Source: Stenotrophomonas maltophilia
GTDB lineage: Bacteria; Pseudomonadota; Gammaproteobacteria; Xanthomonadales; Xanthomonadaceae
Direction: 5' to 3'
Length of the DNA: 64,000 nucleotides
NCBI RefSeq assembly: GCF_025642255.1
Contig: NZ_CP106759.1
Span: forward strand, 3,993,501-4,057,500
Positions 17,952 to 27,244 of the stretch are shown here, piece after piece. Each line of letters starts with the position of its first letter. The first letter of the stretch is position 1. A model generated the notes under the pieces. It worked only from the letters and a program-made list of their open reading frames with translations, had not been told where the DNA came from and did not search any database. The translations under genes and the position numbers were made by a program.

Positions 17952-20900
17952 ATGTTCAAGCTCATCATTGAATCAGCGGTGCGCTTCCGCTGGCTGGTGG
18001 TGTTCCTGGCGGCGCTGATCGCGGCCTGGGGCCTGTTCCAGCTGGGCAAGCTGCCGATCGACGCCGTGCCGGACATCACCAACCGCCAGGTACAGATCAA
18101 CACGGTGGCACCTGCGCTGACACCGGAACAGATCGAGCGGCAGGTGACCTACCCGCTGGAAACCGCGCTGGCCGGCATTCCCGGCCTGACCACCACCCGT
18201 TCGCTGTCGCGCAACGGCTTCTCCCAGGTCACCGCGATCTTCACCGACGCGACCGACATCTACTTCGCCCGCCAGCAGGTGGCCGAGCGCATGCGTGAAG
18301 CGGCGGAAGATCTGCCCGATGGCGCGTCGCCGCTGCTGTCGCCGGTCACCACCGGCCTGGGCGAGGTGCTGATGTGGACGGTGGACTTCACCCCGTTCGA
18401 TTCCACCCGGCTGGCCAGACCGGGAGATGCGGGCTGGCAGGCCGGCGAGGTCTACCGGACGCCGGAGGGCAGCCTGCTGCGCACGCCGGAAGAACGCGCC
18501 ACCTACCTGCGTACGGTGCAGGACTGGATCATCGCGCCGCAGATGCGCTCCAGCCCGGGATTGGCCGGCGTCGATACGGTCGGCGGGTACGTGAAGGAGT
18601 ACGGCGTGCACCCGGACACTGCCAGGCTGGCTGCGCATGGCCTGGGCCTGGCCAACCTGGTCACGGCACTGCAGCGCGCCAACGTGCAGGCGGGTGCCGG
18701 TTTCGTGCAGCGTGCCGGCGAAGGCCTGGTGGTACGTGCGGACGGCCTGGCACTGACCACTGATGATCTGGCGCAGGCCCCCGTTGCGACCCGCAACGGC
18801 GTGGTGGTGCGCGTGGCCGACGTGGCCGATGTCGATCTCAGCCGTGCACCGCGCCTGGGTGCGGCCAGCCGCAATGGTCACGAGGCCGTGCTCGGTACCG
18901 CCCTGATGATCGCCGGTGGCAACAGCCGCACCGTCGCGCAGGCGGCAGCGGCGCGCCTGGAGCAGGTCAACAGGTCGTTGCCGGCCGACATCGTGGCCGT
19001 GCCGGTGCTGGACCGCAGCGTGCTGGTGAACTCCACCATCAGAACCGTGGCAAAGAACCTCACCGAAGGTGCGCTGCTGGTGGTGGTGGTGCTGTTCCTG
19101 CTGCTGGGCAACCTGCGCGCGGCAACCATCACCGCGCTGGTGATTCCGCTGTCGTTCCTGTTCGCCGTGATCGGCATGAACCGCTTCGGCATCAGCGGCA
19201 ATCTGATGAGCCTGGGTGCGCTGGATTTCGGCATCCTGGTGGACGGTGCAGTGATCGTGATCGAGTCAACGCTGCTGATGCTGGGCCAGCGCCGCGCCGA
19301 ACTGGGCCGTGCGCTGACCGCGATGGAACGTCTGCGCGTGGCGGCGGAGTCGGCGCGGAAGATGGCGCGTCCAGCGGCGTTCGGCCAGTTGATCATCCTG
19401 CTGGTGTTTGCGCCGATCCTGACCCTGGAAGGCGTGGAAGGAAAAACGTTTCATCCGATGGCCGCCACGTTCATGCTGGCTCTGGTGGGTGCCTTCCTGT
19501 TCTCCTTCACCTTCGTGCCGGCCATGGCTGCGCTGCTGGTGCGCGAGCCGAAGCTGAAGGAAAGCGGGGCGCACGCCGATGACGGCGAACACGAAACACG
19601 CCTGATCCGCGTGCTGCGCGCACGCATCGAACCGGTGATCCGCAAGGCGGTGGACCACCCGCGCTCGGTGCTGGCCGGCGCGGTGATGATGGTGGTGGTG
19701 GGCATCGGTTCGTTCTCGCTGCTGGGCCGCGAATTCATGCCGACGCTGGATGAGGGCAACGTGGCGATGCAGGCGCTGCGCGTACCGTCGACCTCGCTGG
19801 AGCAGTCGCTGGCGATGCAGCTGGCGCTGGAAAAGGCGATTGCCGGGCAACCGGAAGTGGAAACCGTGTTTTCGCGCACCGGTACCGCTGAAGCCGCGAT
19901 CGACCCGATGCCAACCAACATCTCCGACAGCGTGATCGTGCTGAAGCCGCGCAAGGAGTGGCCCGATCCGACGCTGGACAAGGAGGCGCTGGTGGCGCGC
20001 TTCGAGGCGCTGGCCGGGCAGCAGCTGGGCAACAGCTTCGAGTTCAGCCAGCCGATCGAGCTGCGCTTCAACGAGCTGATCTCCGGCGTGCGCACCGACC
20101 TGGCGGTGATGATCTTCGGCGATGACTTCAGCCAGCTGCAGAAGGTGGCCGACCAGGTCGCGTTGAAGCTGCGTGCGGTGGACGGTGCGGCTGACGTGCG
20201 GGTGGAGCAGATTTCCGGCCTGCCGACCCTGAACGTGAAGATCGACCATGTCGCCGCCGCGCAGTACGGGCTGACCGCTGCGGACGTAAGCGATGCACTG
20301 GCCACCGGCATCGGTGGCACGGCGGCCGGCAAGATCTTCGAGGGCGACCGACGCTTCGACGTGGTGGTGCGGCTGGACGATGCCGCGCGCAACGATCCGG
20401 ACCAGCTGTCATCGCTGCCGATTGCCACACCGGCCGGACTGGTCATTCCGCTGTCCTCGGTGGCCCGCATCACGGTCAGCGAGGGACCGAACCAGATCAG
20501 CCGCAACAATGGCAGCCGCCGGGTGGTGGTGCAGGCCAATGTGCGCGGCCGCGACCTGGGCGGCTTCGTCGGCGAAGCGCAGGCAGCGGTGGCCGACGTG
20601 GCGCTGCCGCCGGGCGCCTATCTCACCTGGGGTGGCCAGTTCGAGAACCTGCAGCGCGCGGAAAAGCGCCTGGCAACGGTGGTACCGGTCGTGTTCCTGC
20701 TGATCGGCAGCCTGCTGTTCATGGCCCTGCGCAGTGGCAAGGAAGCCGTGCTGGTGTTCAGCTGCGTGCCGCTGGCGCTGGTCGGCGGCATTCTCGCCCT
20801 GCTGCTGCGTGGCATGCCCTTCTCGGTATCGGCTGCGGTCGGCTTCATCGCCGTGTCCGGCGTGGCCACGCTGAACGGCTTGGTGTTGATGCAGGCCATC

Positions 20901-21161
20901 CGCGAGCGGCTCGATGCCGGTGACCTGCCCCTGCAGGCGGCAATCAACGGTGCCGCCAGCCGGATCCGCGCGGTGCTGACCACGGCACTGGTGGCGATTG
21001 TCGGCTTCATCCCGATGGCGATCGCCAGTGGCTCCGGTGCGGAGGTGCAGAAACCGCTGGCGACGGTGGTGATCGGTGGCCTGATCACGGCGACCGCGCT
21101 GACCCTGCTGGTGCTGCCGACCTTCGCGGCGCGCGTGGCCAGACCGCGGCCGGTGCGCTGA
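17952..21161 (+). CDS. czcA: Heavy-metal efflux RND transporter (CzcA/CusA family)
   Basis: This 1069-residue inner-membrane proton/metal antiporter has twelve predicted transmembrane helices in two halves and two large periplasmic loops. The fourth-helix signature GALDFGILVDGAVIVIES carries the two aspartates and glutamate typical of HME-type RND pumps for Zn/Co/Cd. Copper/silver (CusA) pumps have methionine-rich loops, which are not conspicuous here, so divalent-cation export is favoured. A perfect AGGAGG ribosome site lies 6 bases before the ATG. No two-component regulator or CDF transporter is adjacent, so control must be encoded elsewhere. A strong hairpin follows the stop. Confidence 0.94.
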   Translation: MFKLIIESAVRFRWLVVFLAALIAAWGLFQLGKLPIDAVPDITNRQVQINTVAPALTPEQIERQVTYPLETALAGIPGLTTTRSLSRNGFSQVTAIFTDATDIYFARQQVAERMREAAEDLPDGASPLLSPVTTGLGEVLMWTVDFTPFDSTRLARPGDAGWQAGEVYRTPEGSLLRTPEERATYLRTVQDWIIAPQMRSSPGLAGVDTVGGYVKEYGVHPDTARLAAHGLGLANLVTALQRANVQAGAGFVQRAGEGLVVRADGLALTTDDLAQAPVATRNGVVVRVADVADVDLSRAPRLGAASRNGHEAVLGTALMIAGGNSRTVAQAAAARLEQVNRSLPADIVAVPVLDRSVLVNSTIRTVAKNLTEGALLVVVVLFLLLGNLRAATITALVIPLSFLFAVIGMNRFGISGNLMSLGALDFGILVDGAVIVIESTLLMLGQRRAELGRALTAMERLRVAAESARKMARPAAFGQLIILLVFAPILTLEGVEGKTFHPMAATFMLALVGAFLFSFTFVPAMAALLVREPKLKESGAHADDGEHETRLIRVLRARIEPVIRKAVDHPRSVLAGAVMMVVVGIGSFSLLGREFMPTLDEGNVAMQALRVPSTSLEQSLAMQLALEKAIAGQPEVETVFSRTGTAEAAIDPMPTNISDSVIVLKPRKEWPDPTLDKEALVARFEALAGQQLGNSFEFSQPIELRFNELISGVRTDLAVMIFGDDFSQLQKVADQVALKLRAVDGAADVRVEQISGLPTLNVKIDHVAAAQYGLTAADVSDALATGIGGTAAGKIFEGDRRFDVVVRLDDAARNDPDQLSSLPIATPAGLVIPLSSVARITVSEGPNQISRNNGSRRVVVQANVRGRDLGGFVGEAQAAVADVALPPGAYLTWGGQFENLQRAEKRLATVVPVVFLLIGSLLFMALRSGKEAVLVFSCVPLALVGGILALLLRGMPFSVSAAVGFIAVSGVATLNGLVLMQAIRERLDAGDLPLQAAINGAASRIRAVLTTALVAIVGFIPMAIASGSGAEVQKPLATVVIGGLITATALTLLVLPTFAARVARPRPVR

Positions 21162-21166
21162 AAGAC

Positions 21167-21198
21167 GACGGGGCAGGATCATGTGATCCGGCCCCGTC
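21167..21198 (+). terminator. Hairpin after czcA
   Basis: GACGGGGC/GCCCCGTC (8 bp) with an inner GGATCA/TGATCC stem begins 5 bases after the czcA stop. No T-run follows, so it may protect the mRNA end as well as, or instead of, terminating. Confidence 0.5.
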
Positions 21199-21214
21199 TG
21201 CCGCGCTTCGCGCT

Positions 21215-21274
21215 CGCCGGGCGTGGCCCGGCGCTACCACCGCGCATTCCGGTAGCGCCGGGCCATGCCCGGCG
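21215..21274. repeat. SMAG/REP pair, tails inward (CTAC ... GTAG)
   Basis: Two units with arms GCCGGGC/GCCCGGC are arranged with their GTAG tails facing each other (CTAC at 21234-21237, GTAG at 21252-21255). This is the opposite polarity to the pairs at 5.5 and 6.1 kb. They lie between convergent czcA and the DUF885 gene. Confidence 0.88.
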
Positions 21275-21284
21275 GCATTTCGGA

Positions 21285-23057
21285 TCAGGCCTGCTTGCGC
21301 TGCGCGATATAGGCCTGGATCTGCTGTTCCAGTACCGGCAGCGGCACCGACCCCTGCTTGAGCACGGCGTCATGGAAACCCTTGACGTCGAACTTGTCGC
21401 CCAGCTCCTTCTCTGCCTGTGCGCGCAGGCGCACGATGGCGATCTCGCCGAGCTTGTAGCTCAACGCCTGGCCCGGCCAGGAGATGTAGCGATCCACTTC
21501 GGTGGTCACTTCGTGCTCGCTCAGCGCGGTATGGTCACGCAGGTAGGCGATGGCCTGTTCCCGGGTCCAGCCCTTGCTGTGCACCCCGGTATCGATCACC
21601 AGGCGTGCCGCGCGCCACATCTCGTAGGTGAGGCGACCGAAATCCTCGTAGGGGGTTTCATAGATGCCCATCTCCACGCCCAGCTTCTCGCTGTACAGGC
21701 CCCAGCCTTCGCCGTAGGCGGAGATGTAGGCGTTGCGGCGGAACTCGGGCTGTTCGCCCTGTTCGGCGGCGAGCGCGCCCTGCAGGGCATGACCGGGATC
21801 GGACTCGTGCAGGGTCAGCGCTGGCAGGTTGTACAGCGGCCGCGCCGGCAGGTTGTAGGTGTTGAGCCAATAGGTGCCCATGCCACCGCGGCCTGCGGTC
21901 CAGAACGGCGCGATGTCCGGCGGCACCGGCACGATGGTGAAGCGCGCGCGCGGCAGTGTCATGTACTTGCCGATGACACCATCGATGCGCTTGGAGATCC
22001 ACGCCGCCCGATACAGCAGCTCGTTCGGGGTCTTGGCGTAGAACTGCGGATCGGTGCGCAGGAAGGTCAGGAATTCGCCGAAACTGCCCTTGAAGCCGAC
22101 CTGCTGGATGATGTCGTTCATCTCCTTCTGGATGCGCGCGACTTCGCCCAGGCCGATGCGATGGATCTCATCCGGCGACAGGTCCAGCGTGGTGTATTCG
22201 TGGATCTGCTGCCTGTAGAACGCCTTGCCCTCCGGCATCGCTTCGGCCGCCAGGGTGGTACGCGCCTGCGGCACGTACTCATTGACGAAGAAGGTACGCA
22301 GCTGCTGGAAGGCCGGCACCACCTTGCCGCTGATCGCCGCACGGGCCTGCGCCTGCAGCTGCGCCTGCTCGGCCGCCGGAATGCTGGCCGGCAGCTTCTT
22401 GAACGGCGCGTACAGCGGCGACTCGGTAGGGTCCTTCAGCTCGGCGACGGTGGCAATGGAGACCTCGCGCCCGTCAAGCACCGCGCGGGGCACGCTGAAA
22501 CCCCGCTTGAGTCCGGCGCGCATGTTCTCGGTCTGCTGGTCGAAATAGCGCGGTACATCGTCCAGGCGTGCGATGTAGTTACGGAAGTCCTGCGCGGTCT
22601 TCATCTCGCGCCGGGCCATGAACGAGAGATTGGACCAGAACGAGGAATCGGAGTTGAACGGCATCTCGTAGGCCCGCAGACGCACCTCCTCGGCGAGGTT
22701 GAACACCTGGTCGCGGTAGATCGCGTAGTTCACCTGGTTGTCGGCGCTGAGTGTCTTCGGGTCGATCTTCTTCAGCTCGGCCAGGGTCTGGTCCCAGACC
22801 TTCAGGCGCGCCTGCTGCGCGGCCGCGCCCACATCGGGCAGCCGCGTGGCGTTGGCCGGCGCGTCGCCATCCTCGCTGGCTTCACCGCCCCCGGCCTGGC
22901 GCCACTTCCATTCCTTTTCGTACAGCGCGCGGAAGGCGGCATCGGCCGCCGATTCGGTGGTCGCAGGGGCGGACGCCGCGAGCGCGGGCGGAGCCGCCAC
23001 GACGGCAGCCGGAGCGGACAGGGCGATGAGCAGGGCAACGGCAAGACGGGTTTTCAC
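21285..23057 (-). CDS. DUF885-family exported protein (putative metallopeptidase)
   Basis: This 590-residue protein has a Sec signal (KTRLAVALLIALSAPAAVVA), so it is periplasmic or outer-membrane associated. The DUF885 core includes FWSNLSFMARREMKTAQDFR and the likely metal site LHESDPGHALQ (His-Glu ... His), with AYGEGWGLYSEKLG further on. Family members are reported or predicted as zinc carboxypeptidase-like enzymes; the substrate is unknown. The start is GTG at 23057, chosen to give a compact signal peptide; an in-frame GTG two codons earlier is equally possible. Convergent with czcA. Confidence 0.87.
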   Translation of the reverse strand: MKTRLAVALLIALSAPAAVVAAPPALAASAPATTESAADAAFRALYEKEWKWRQAGGGEASEDGDAPANATRLPDVGAAAQQARLKVWDQTLAELKKIDPKTLSADNQVNYAIYRDQVFNLAEEVRLRAYEMPFNSDSSFWSNLSFMARREMKTAQDFRNYIARLDDVPRYFDQQTENMRAGLKRGFSVPRAVLDGREVSIATVAELKDPTESPLYAPFKKLPASIPAAEQAQLQAQARAAISGKVVPAFQQLRTFFVNEYVPQARTTLAAEAMPEGKAFYRQQIHEYTTLDLSPDEIHRIGLGEVARIQKEMNDIIQQVGFKGSFGEFLTFLRTDPQFYAKTPNELLYRAAWISKRIDGVIGKYMTLPRARFTIVPVPPDIAPFWTAGRGGMGTYWLNTYNLPARPLYNLPALTLHESDPGHALQGALAAEQGEQPEFRRNAYISAYGEGWGLYSEKLGVEMGIYETPYEDFGRLTYEMWRAARLVIDTGVHSKGWTREQAIAYLRDHTALSEHEVTTEVDRYISWPGQALSYKLGEIAIVRLRAQAEKELGDKFDVKGFHDAVLKQGSVPLPVLEQQIQAYIAQRKQA

Positions 23058-23148
23058 GAGCACAGGTTCCCGGGAAGGCAGACGCCGATCATGGCACCGC
23101 CGGACAGCCGGGGCATGGTTCAAAAGTCCTGCCTGCGCTGCAGGACCG

Positions 23149-23300
23149 GTAGCGCGGGGACCGCACACCTTCGCCGGGCATGGCCCGGCGCTACCGGCGT
23201 TCGATCCCGCCCAGGTGCCGCCTCAACGGTTGGATCGGTAGCGCGGGGCCATGCCCCGCGAGCGCGCAGCGTGCAGAACGGACACCTCTCCGGCGCTACC
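23149..23300. repeat. Cluster of SMAG/REP units
   Basis: One complete unit ends CTAC at 23194 (arms GCCGGGC/GCCCGGC). Another begins GTAG at 23238 (arms CGCGGGGC/GCCCCGCG). Partial units sit at 23149-23162 and at 23291-23300, the last abutting the stop codon of the LABN gene. The cluster fills most of the 243-base gap, which otherwise holds only the DUF885 promoter. Confidence 0.8.
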
Positions 23301-23645
23301 TCAATGGCTGGCTTTGTCCCGCTTCCAGCCGCGGTGCCGGATGTCCAGGTGCAGGCTGTACAGCGCGGTGAACGCCGGGAACAGGTTCTGCAGCACGCCC
23401 ACCGAATCCTGCTTGGCCGAGAACAGGAAGTAGCTCAGCGTCATCAGGCTGCCGATCACGCTCATGTACCAGAACAGGCGCGGGATGACCGGCTTGCCGG
23501 CACGCCGGGAGGCGATGAACTGGACCAGCCAGCGGCCGCCGAACATCAGTGCGCCGGTATAGCCGATCAGCTTCCAGCCCGTCACATGCAGGCCGGTCCA
23601 GAACAACCAGGTCAGCGGCTGGTCGAGCCAGTGCAGCGCCATCAT
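23301..23645 (-). CDS. Lipid A biosynthesis N-terminal (LABN) domain membrane protein
   Basis: This 114-residue protein has three predicted transmembrane helices: LTWLFWTGLHVTGWKLIGYT, then RLFWYMSVIGSLMTLSYFLF, then LQNLFPAFTALYSLHLDIRH. It matches the LABN domain, found alone or fused to LpxB and glycosyltransferases, including the conserved GRWLVQFIASRRAGK. The ATG at 23645 overlaps the stop of the upstream glycosyltransferase (ATGATG context), so the pair is translationally coupled and probably works as a unit in lipid-linked sugar transfer. The exact lipid substrate is unknown. Confidence 0.88.
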   Translation of the reverse strand: MMALHWLDQPLTWLFWTGLHVTGWKLIGYTGALMFGGRWLVQFIASRRAGKPVIPRLFWYMSVIGSLMTLSYFLFSAKQDSVGVLQNLFPAFTALYSLHLDIRHRGWKRDKASH

Positions 23646-24364
23646 CGTTCTTCCACCGCAGTACGCCTGCTGCGGGTGATCAGCCAGGCAACGCCCCGCA
23701 GGTCGCGGATGCCGACCAGCGCACGGCCGAGGTTGTTGTACTTGGAGACGCCAGCGGTACGGTGACGATGGTTGACCGGCACGCTGGTGGTCTTCCAACC
23801 GGCACGCTGCATCAGCGCCGGCAGATAGCGGTGCATGTGGTCGAAATACGGCAGGTCGAGGAAGGCTTCGCGCTCGAACAGCTTGATGCCGCAGCCGGTG
23901 TCGGGCGTATCGTCGCGCAGCATGCGCGCCCGGATGCGGTTGGCCCAGCGACTGGCCCAGCGCTTGCTGCCGCTGTCCTGGCGGTTGACGCGCCAGCCGG
24001 CAAACAGCTTCACCTGCCCGTCGGCAGCATCGCGGGCCGCCAGCAGCTTGGGGATGTCGGCCGGATCGTTCTGGCCATCACCATCCAGGGTGGCGATCCA
24101 CGGCGCACGGGCATGCTTGACACCGGTGCGCACCGCTGTGCTCTGCCCGCTCTGCTCGACGTGGTGCAGCACCCGCAGCTCCGGCGTGGTGGCTTTCAGG
24201 CCCTGCAGCACCGCCAGGCTGTCATCGCGGGAGTGATCGTCGACATAGACGATCTCGAACGGCAACCGGCCCCGCAGTGCCGCGACGATTTCGGCGATCA
24301 GGGGCGCGACATTGTCGCGCTCGTTGAATACGGGGACGACAACGGAAAGCTCGGGTTGGCTCAT
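23642..24364 (-). CDS. Family 2 glycosyltransferase (dolichyl-phosphate-mannose-synthase-like)
   Basis: This 240-residue GT-A enzyme starts LSVVVPVFNERDNVAPLI, with the nucleotide-sugar motif VYVDDHSRDDS near residue 40 and catalytic-metal DGDGQNDPADIPKLL near residue 95. Late motifs are FAGWRVNRQDSG and PVNHRHRTAGVSKYN. No C-terminal membrane helices are present, which places it with DPM1-type enzymes that load a sugar onto a polyprenyl phosphate. The adjoining coupled LABN protein may provide the membrane part. The epimerase gene lies 89 bases upstream on the same strand, suggesting one sugar-modification operon. Confidence 0.9.
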   Translation of the reverse strand: MSQPELSVVVPVFNERDNVAPLIAEIVAALRGRLPFEIVYVDDHSRDDSLAVLQGLKATTPELRVLHHVEQSGQSTAVRTGVKHARAPWIATLDGDGQNDPADIPKLLAARDAADGQVKLFAGWRVNRQDSGSKRWASRWANRIRARMLRDDTPDTGCGIKLFEREAFLDLPYFDHMHRYLPALMQRAGWKTTSVPVNHRHRTAGVSKYNNLGRALVGIRDLRGVAWLITRSRRTAVEER

Positions 24365-24453
24365 GGGTCACTCGGCCAAGAGGGGACAAAGACCGCGCAT
24401 TCTCCGAAGCCGAGGTTATCCGAAGATGAATCCGGCTGTGTGAGGATTGCTCC

Positions 24454-25419
24454 TCAGGCGCGATCGCCGAAATACTCGCGGCACCACTCGACGACGGGCG
24501 GCAGCCCCTGCTCGATCGGGGTCACCGCATCGAAGCCGAATGCGTCATGTGCGCGGCGGGTGTCGGCCATCGTGCGGACCATGTCGCCCGGCTGCATCGG
24601 CTTGTAGACCTTCTGCGCAGGGCGGCCGGCGGCCTGCTCGATGACGCTGATGAAGCGCTCCAGCTCGACCGGCGTATGGTTGCCGAGGTTGAATACCCGA
24701 TGCGGTACCGGACCGTCGGCCGGGTGCGCGAGCGCGCCGAGGATACCCGACACGATGTCGGAGACATGTGTGAAATCGCGCTGCATGCGCCCCTGGTTGA
24801 ACACCTCGATCGGGCGCCCGGCCAGGACGGCACGCGAAAACAGCAGCGGCGCCATGTCCGGCCGTCCCCACGCGCCGTACACGGTGAAGAAGCGCAGGCC
24901 GGTGGCACGCAGGCCATACAGCTGCGCGTAGGTGTGCGCCATCAGCTCGTTGGCAGCCTTGGTGGCCGCGTACAGCGAGCGCGGCTGGTCCACGCGCTGG
25001 TCCTCGGAGAACGGCGGCGTGGCCGAATCGCCGTACACCGAACTGCTGGAGGCGTAGACCAGATGCTGCACGCCGCGGTGGCGGCACAGTTCCAGGATAT
25101 TGACGAAGCCGACCAGGTTGCTGTCGACGTAGGCCTGCGGATTCTCCAGCGAGTAGCGCACCCCGGCCTGCGCGGCCAGATGGATCACCGCGCTCGGCTG
25201 CAGTTCGTCGAACAGCGCGGCCAGGCCTTCACGGTCGGTCAGGTCAAGCGTGCGCAGATCCAGCGTGGGGCACAGCGCGGCCACGCGGTCCCGCTTGATC
25301 TGCGGGTCGTAGTAGTCGTTGAAGTTGTCCAGGCCCACCACCGGCTGGCCCGCCTCCAGCAGCGCGCGGGCGGTGTAGGCACCGATGAAGCCGGCAGCGC
25401 CGGTGAGCAGGATGGTCAT
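24454..25419 (-). CDS. NAD-dependent epimerase, UDP-glucuronate 4-epimerase-like
   Basis: This 321-residue extended short-chain dehydrogenase has NAD motif GAAGFIG near the N-terminus, followed by LDNFNDYYDPQIKRDRVA, which is characteristic of UDP-glucuronate 4-epimerases. The catalytic Ser and Tyr-x-x-x-Lys are YASSSSVYGD and YAATKAANELM. It is predicted to interconvert UDP-glucuronate and UDP-galacturonate in the cytoplasm for LPS or exopolysaccharide. It lies upstream of the glycosyltransferase/LABN pair and 29 bases downstream of parB. UDP-glucose 4-epimerase is a less likely alternative. Confidence 0.88.
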   Translation of the reverse strand: MTILLTGAAGFIGAYTARALLEAGQPVVGLDNFNDYYDPQIKRDRVAALCPTLDLRTLDLTDREGLAALFDELQPSAVIHLAAQAGVRYSLENPQAYVDSNLVGFVNILELCRHRGVQHLVYASSSSVYGDSATPPFSEDQRVDQPRSLYAATKAANELMAHTYAQLYGLRATGLRFFTVYGAWGRPDMAPLLFSRAVLAGRPIEVFNQGRMQRDFTHVSDIVSGILGALAHPADGPVPHRVFNLGNHTPVELERFISVIEQAAGRPAQKVYKPMQPGDMVRTMADTRRAHDAFGFDAVTPIEQGLPPVVEWCREYFGDRA

Positions 25420-25448
25420 TGCAGGTCTCTGTCCACGTGCCGGGCGAC

Positions 25449-26372
25449 TCAGCCCTGGCGGGTCCGCAGCTTTTCCAGCACGCCGTCGAGGGTATCCAGA
25501 TCGGTGTAGTGGATGATCAGCTTGCCCTTGCCGCCGCGGCCGTGGCTGATCGCCACCTTGGTCCCCAGCGACTCGGACAGTTCGGTTTCCAGCGAGGCGA
25601 TGTCGGCCTGCTGCACCTTCGGCGTGGCCGCCGGGCGGTTGCTCGGCACCTTGCCGGCGGCGAAGGCCTGCGCGCGGCGCTCCACTTCACGCACCGACCA
25701 GCCTTCATCGGCCGCTTCCTGCGCCAGCTTGCCGGCCAGTTCCGGGGCCAGGGTCAGCAGCGCGCGGGCGTGGCCCATTTCCAGGCGGCGGGTTTCCAGC
25801 AGCAGGCGGATGGCCACCGGCAGTTCCAGCAGGCGCAGCAGGTTGGACACCGCCGCGCGCGAGCGGCCGACGGCCTCGGCCGCCTCGGCATGGGTCAGGG
25901 TGAACTCGCTGATCAGGCGCTGCAGCGCCTCGGCTTCTTCCAGCGGGTTGAGGTCTTCGCGCTGGATGTTCTCGATCAGCGCCATCGCGATGACGGTGCG
26001 GTCTTCCAGTTCGCGCACCACCACCGGCACTTCGTCCAGACCGGCCAGCTGCGAGGCGCGCCAGCGGCGTTCGCCGGCGACGATCTCGAAGTTGCCCGCC
26101 GGCAGCTGACGCACCAGGATCGGCTGGATCACGCCCTGCGACCGGATCGAGTCCGCCAGTTCGGACAGCTTGCCCTCGTCCATTTCGCGACGCGGCTGGT
26201 ACTTGCCCGGCTGCAGCTGGCCCACCGGCAGCTTGCGCAGCACCTCACCCGGCAACGGTTCGATCACCGCGGTGGTGGCCTGCACCTGGCTGACCGCTCC
26301 CTTCGGACCGAGCAGCGCATCCAGGCCACGGCCGAGGCCTCGCTTCTTGGCTGCCGGCTTGCTGCTGGTCAT
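25449..26372 (-). CDS. parB: Chromosome-partitioning protein ParB
   Basis: This 307-residue protein binds parS, hydrolyses CTP and spreads as a clamp. It has the N-terminal ParA-contact motif KKRGLGRGLDALLG, then LQPGKYQPRREMDEGKLSEL. The CTP-binding GERRWRASQLAG follows, then a helix-turn-helix (LTHAEAAEAVGRSRAAVSNL) and a C-terminal dimerisation domain ending LIIHYTDLDTLDGVLEKLR. Its ATG overlaps the parA stop by 4 bases. I did not see a canonical parS (TGTTTCACGTGAAACA) in this window. Confidence 0.97.
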   Translation of the reverse strand: MTSSKPAAKKRGLGRGLDALLGPKGAVSQVQATTAVIEPLPGEVLRKLPVGQLQPGKYQPRREMDEGKLSELADSIRSQGVIQPILVRQLPAGNFEIVAGERRWRASQLAGLDEVPVVVRELEDRTVIAMALIENIQREDLNPLEEAEALQRLISEFTLTHAEAAEAVGRSRAAVSNLLRLLELPVAIRLLLETRRLEMGHARALLTLAPELAGKLAQEAADEGWSVREVERRAQAFAAGKVPSNRPAATPKVQQADIASLETELSESLGTKVAISHGRGGKGKLIIHYTDLDTLDGVLEKLRTRQG

Positions 26373-27169
26373 CAGACGGTCTCCACGGCCTTGGTGGCCT
26401 TGTTGCGTTCGTTGTTGCGACGGATGATCTCGCCGGCCAGGCCCAGGTAAGCCACGCCACCGCGCGAGGCGCGGTCGTAGCCGACGATGCTCTGGCCGTG
26501 GCTGGGCGCTTCGGCCAGGCGCACATTGCGCGGCACGATGGTGCGGAACACGCGGTCGCCGAAGTGTTCGGTCAGTTCGGCCGATACGGCGTTGGCCAGG
26601 TTGTTGCGCACATCGAACATGGTACGCAGCACGCCCTCGATCTCCAGCGCCGGGTTCAGGCTGGCGCGCAGCGCCTCGATGGTTTCCACCAGCGCACTCA
26701 GGCCTTCCAGCGCGTAGTACTCGCACTGCATCGGCACGATCACCGAATCGGCGGCGGCCAGTGCGTTGAGCGTCAGCAGTGAAAGCGCCGGCGGGCAGTC
26801 GATCAGGATGTAGTCGTACTCGTCGCGGATCGGCGCCAGCGCGCGCTTCAGGCGCTGCTCGCGCTCGCCCTGCGCCATCAGCTGGATCTCCGCAGCGGTC
26901 AGGTCGATGTTGCCGGGCAGCAGGTCGTAGCCTTCCGCGGTCTGCACGCGCACGTCGGCGGCGGTGTTCTCGCCCAGCAGCAGGTCGCAGGTGGACGCCG
27001 CCAGCTCACGCTTGTCCACTCCACTGCCCATGGTCGCGTTGCCCTGCGAATCCAGGTCGACCAACAGCACGCGCTTGGGTGCGTTGGCCAGGGAAGCGGC
27101 CAGGTTGACGGCGGTCGTGGTCTTGCCGACGCCACCCTTCTGGTTGGCGATGGCGATGATGCGGGCCAT
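26372..27169 (-). CDS. parA: Chromosome-partitioning ATPase ParA (Soj)
   Basis: This 265-residue ATPase has the deviant Walker A KGGVGKTTTAVNLAA near residue 11, motif A' VLLVDLDSQGN, and Walker B ILIDCPPALSLLTLNAL. The conserved MTMFDVRNNLA-like stretch appears as LRTMFDVRNNLANAV. It has no N-terminal HTH, so it is a chromosomal (Ib-like) ParA. It is translated with ParB (ATGA overlap) and follows rsmG by 111 bases in the usual rsmG-parA-parB order. Confidence 0.97.
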   Translation of the reverse strand: MARIIAIANQKGGVGKTTTAVNLAASLANAPKRVLLVDLDSQGNATMGSGVDKRELAASTCDLLLGENTAADVRVQTAEGYDLLPGNIDLTAAEIQLMAQGEREQRLKRALAPIRDEYDYILIDCPPALSLLTLNALAAADSVIVPMQCEYYALEGLSALVETIEALRASLNPALEIEGVLRTMFDVRNNLANAVSAELTEHFGDRVFRTIVPRNVRLAEAPSHGQSIVGYDRASRGGVAYLGLAGEIIRRNNERNKATKAVETV

Positions 27170-27244
27170 GCGGGTGTGCCTCGTCGACGGATGCTGGGAC
27201 CGGTCATTATGCGTACAACCGGGCCCGGGCGGAAATCGTGGATC

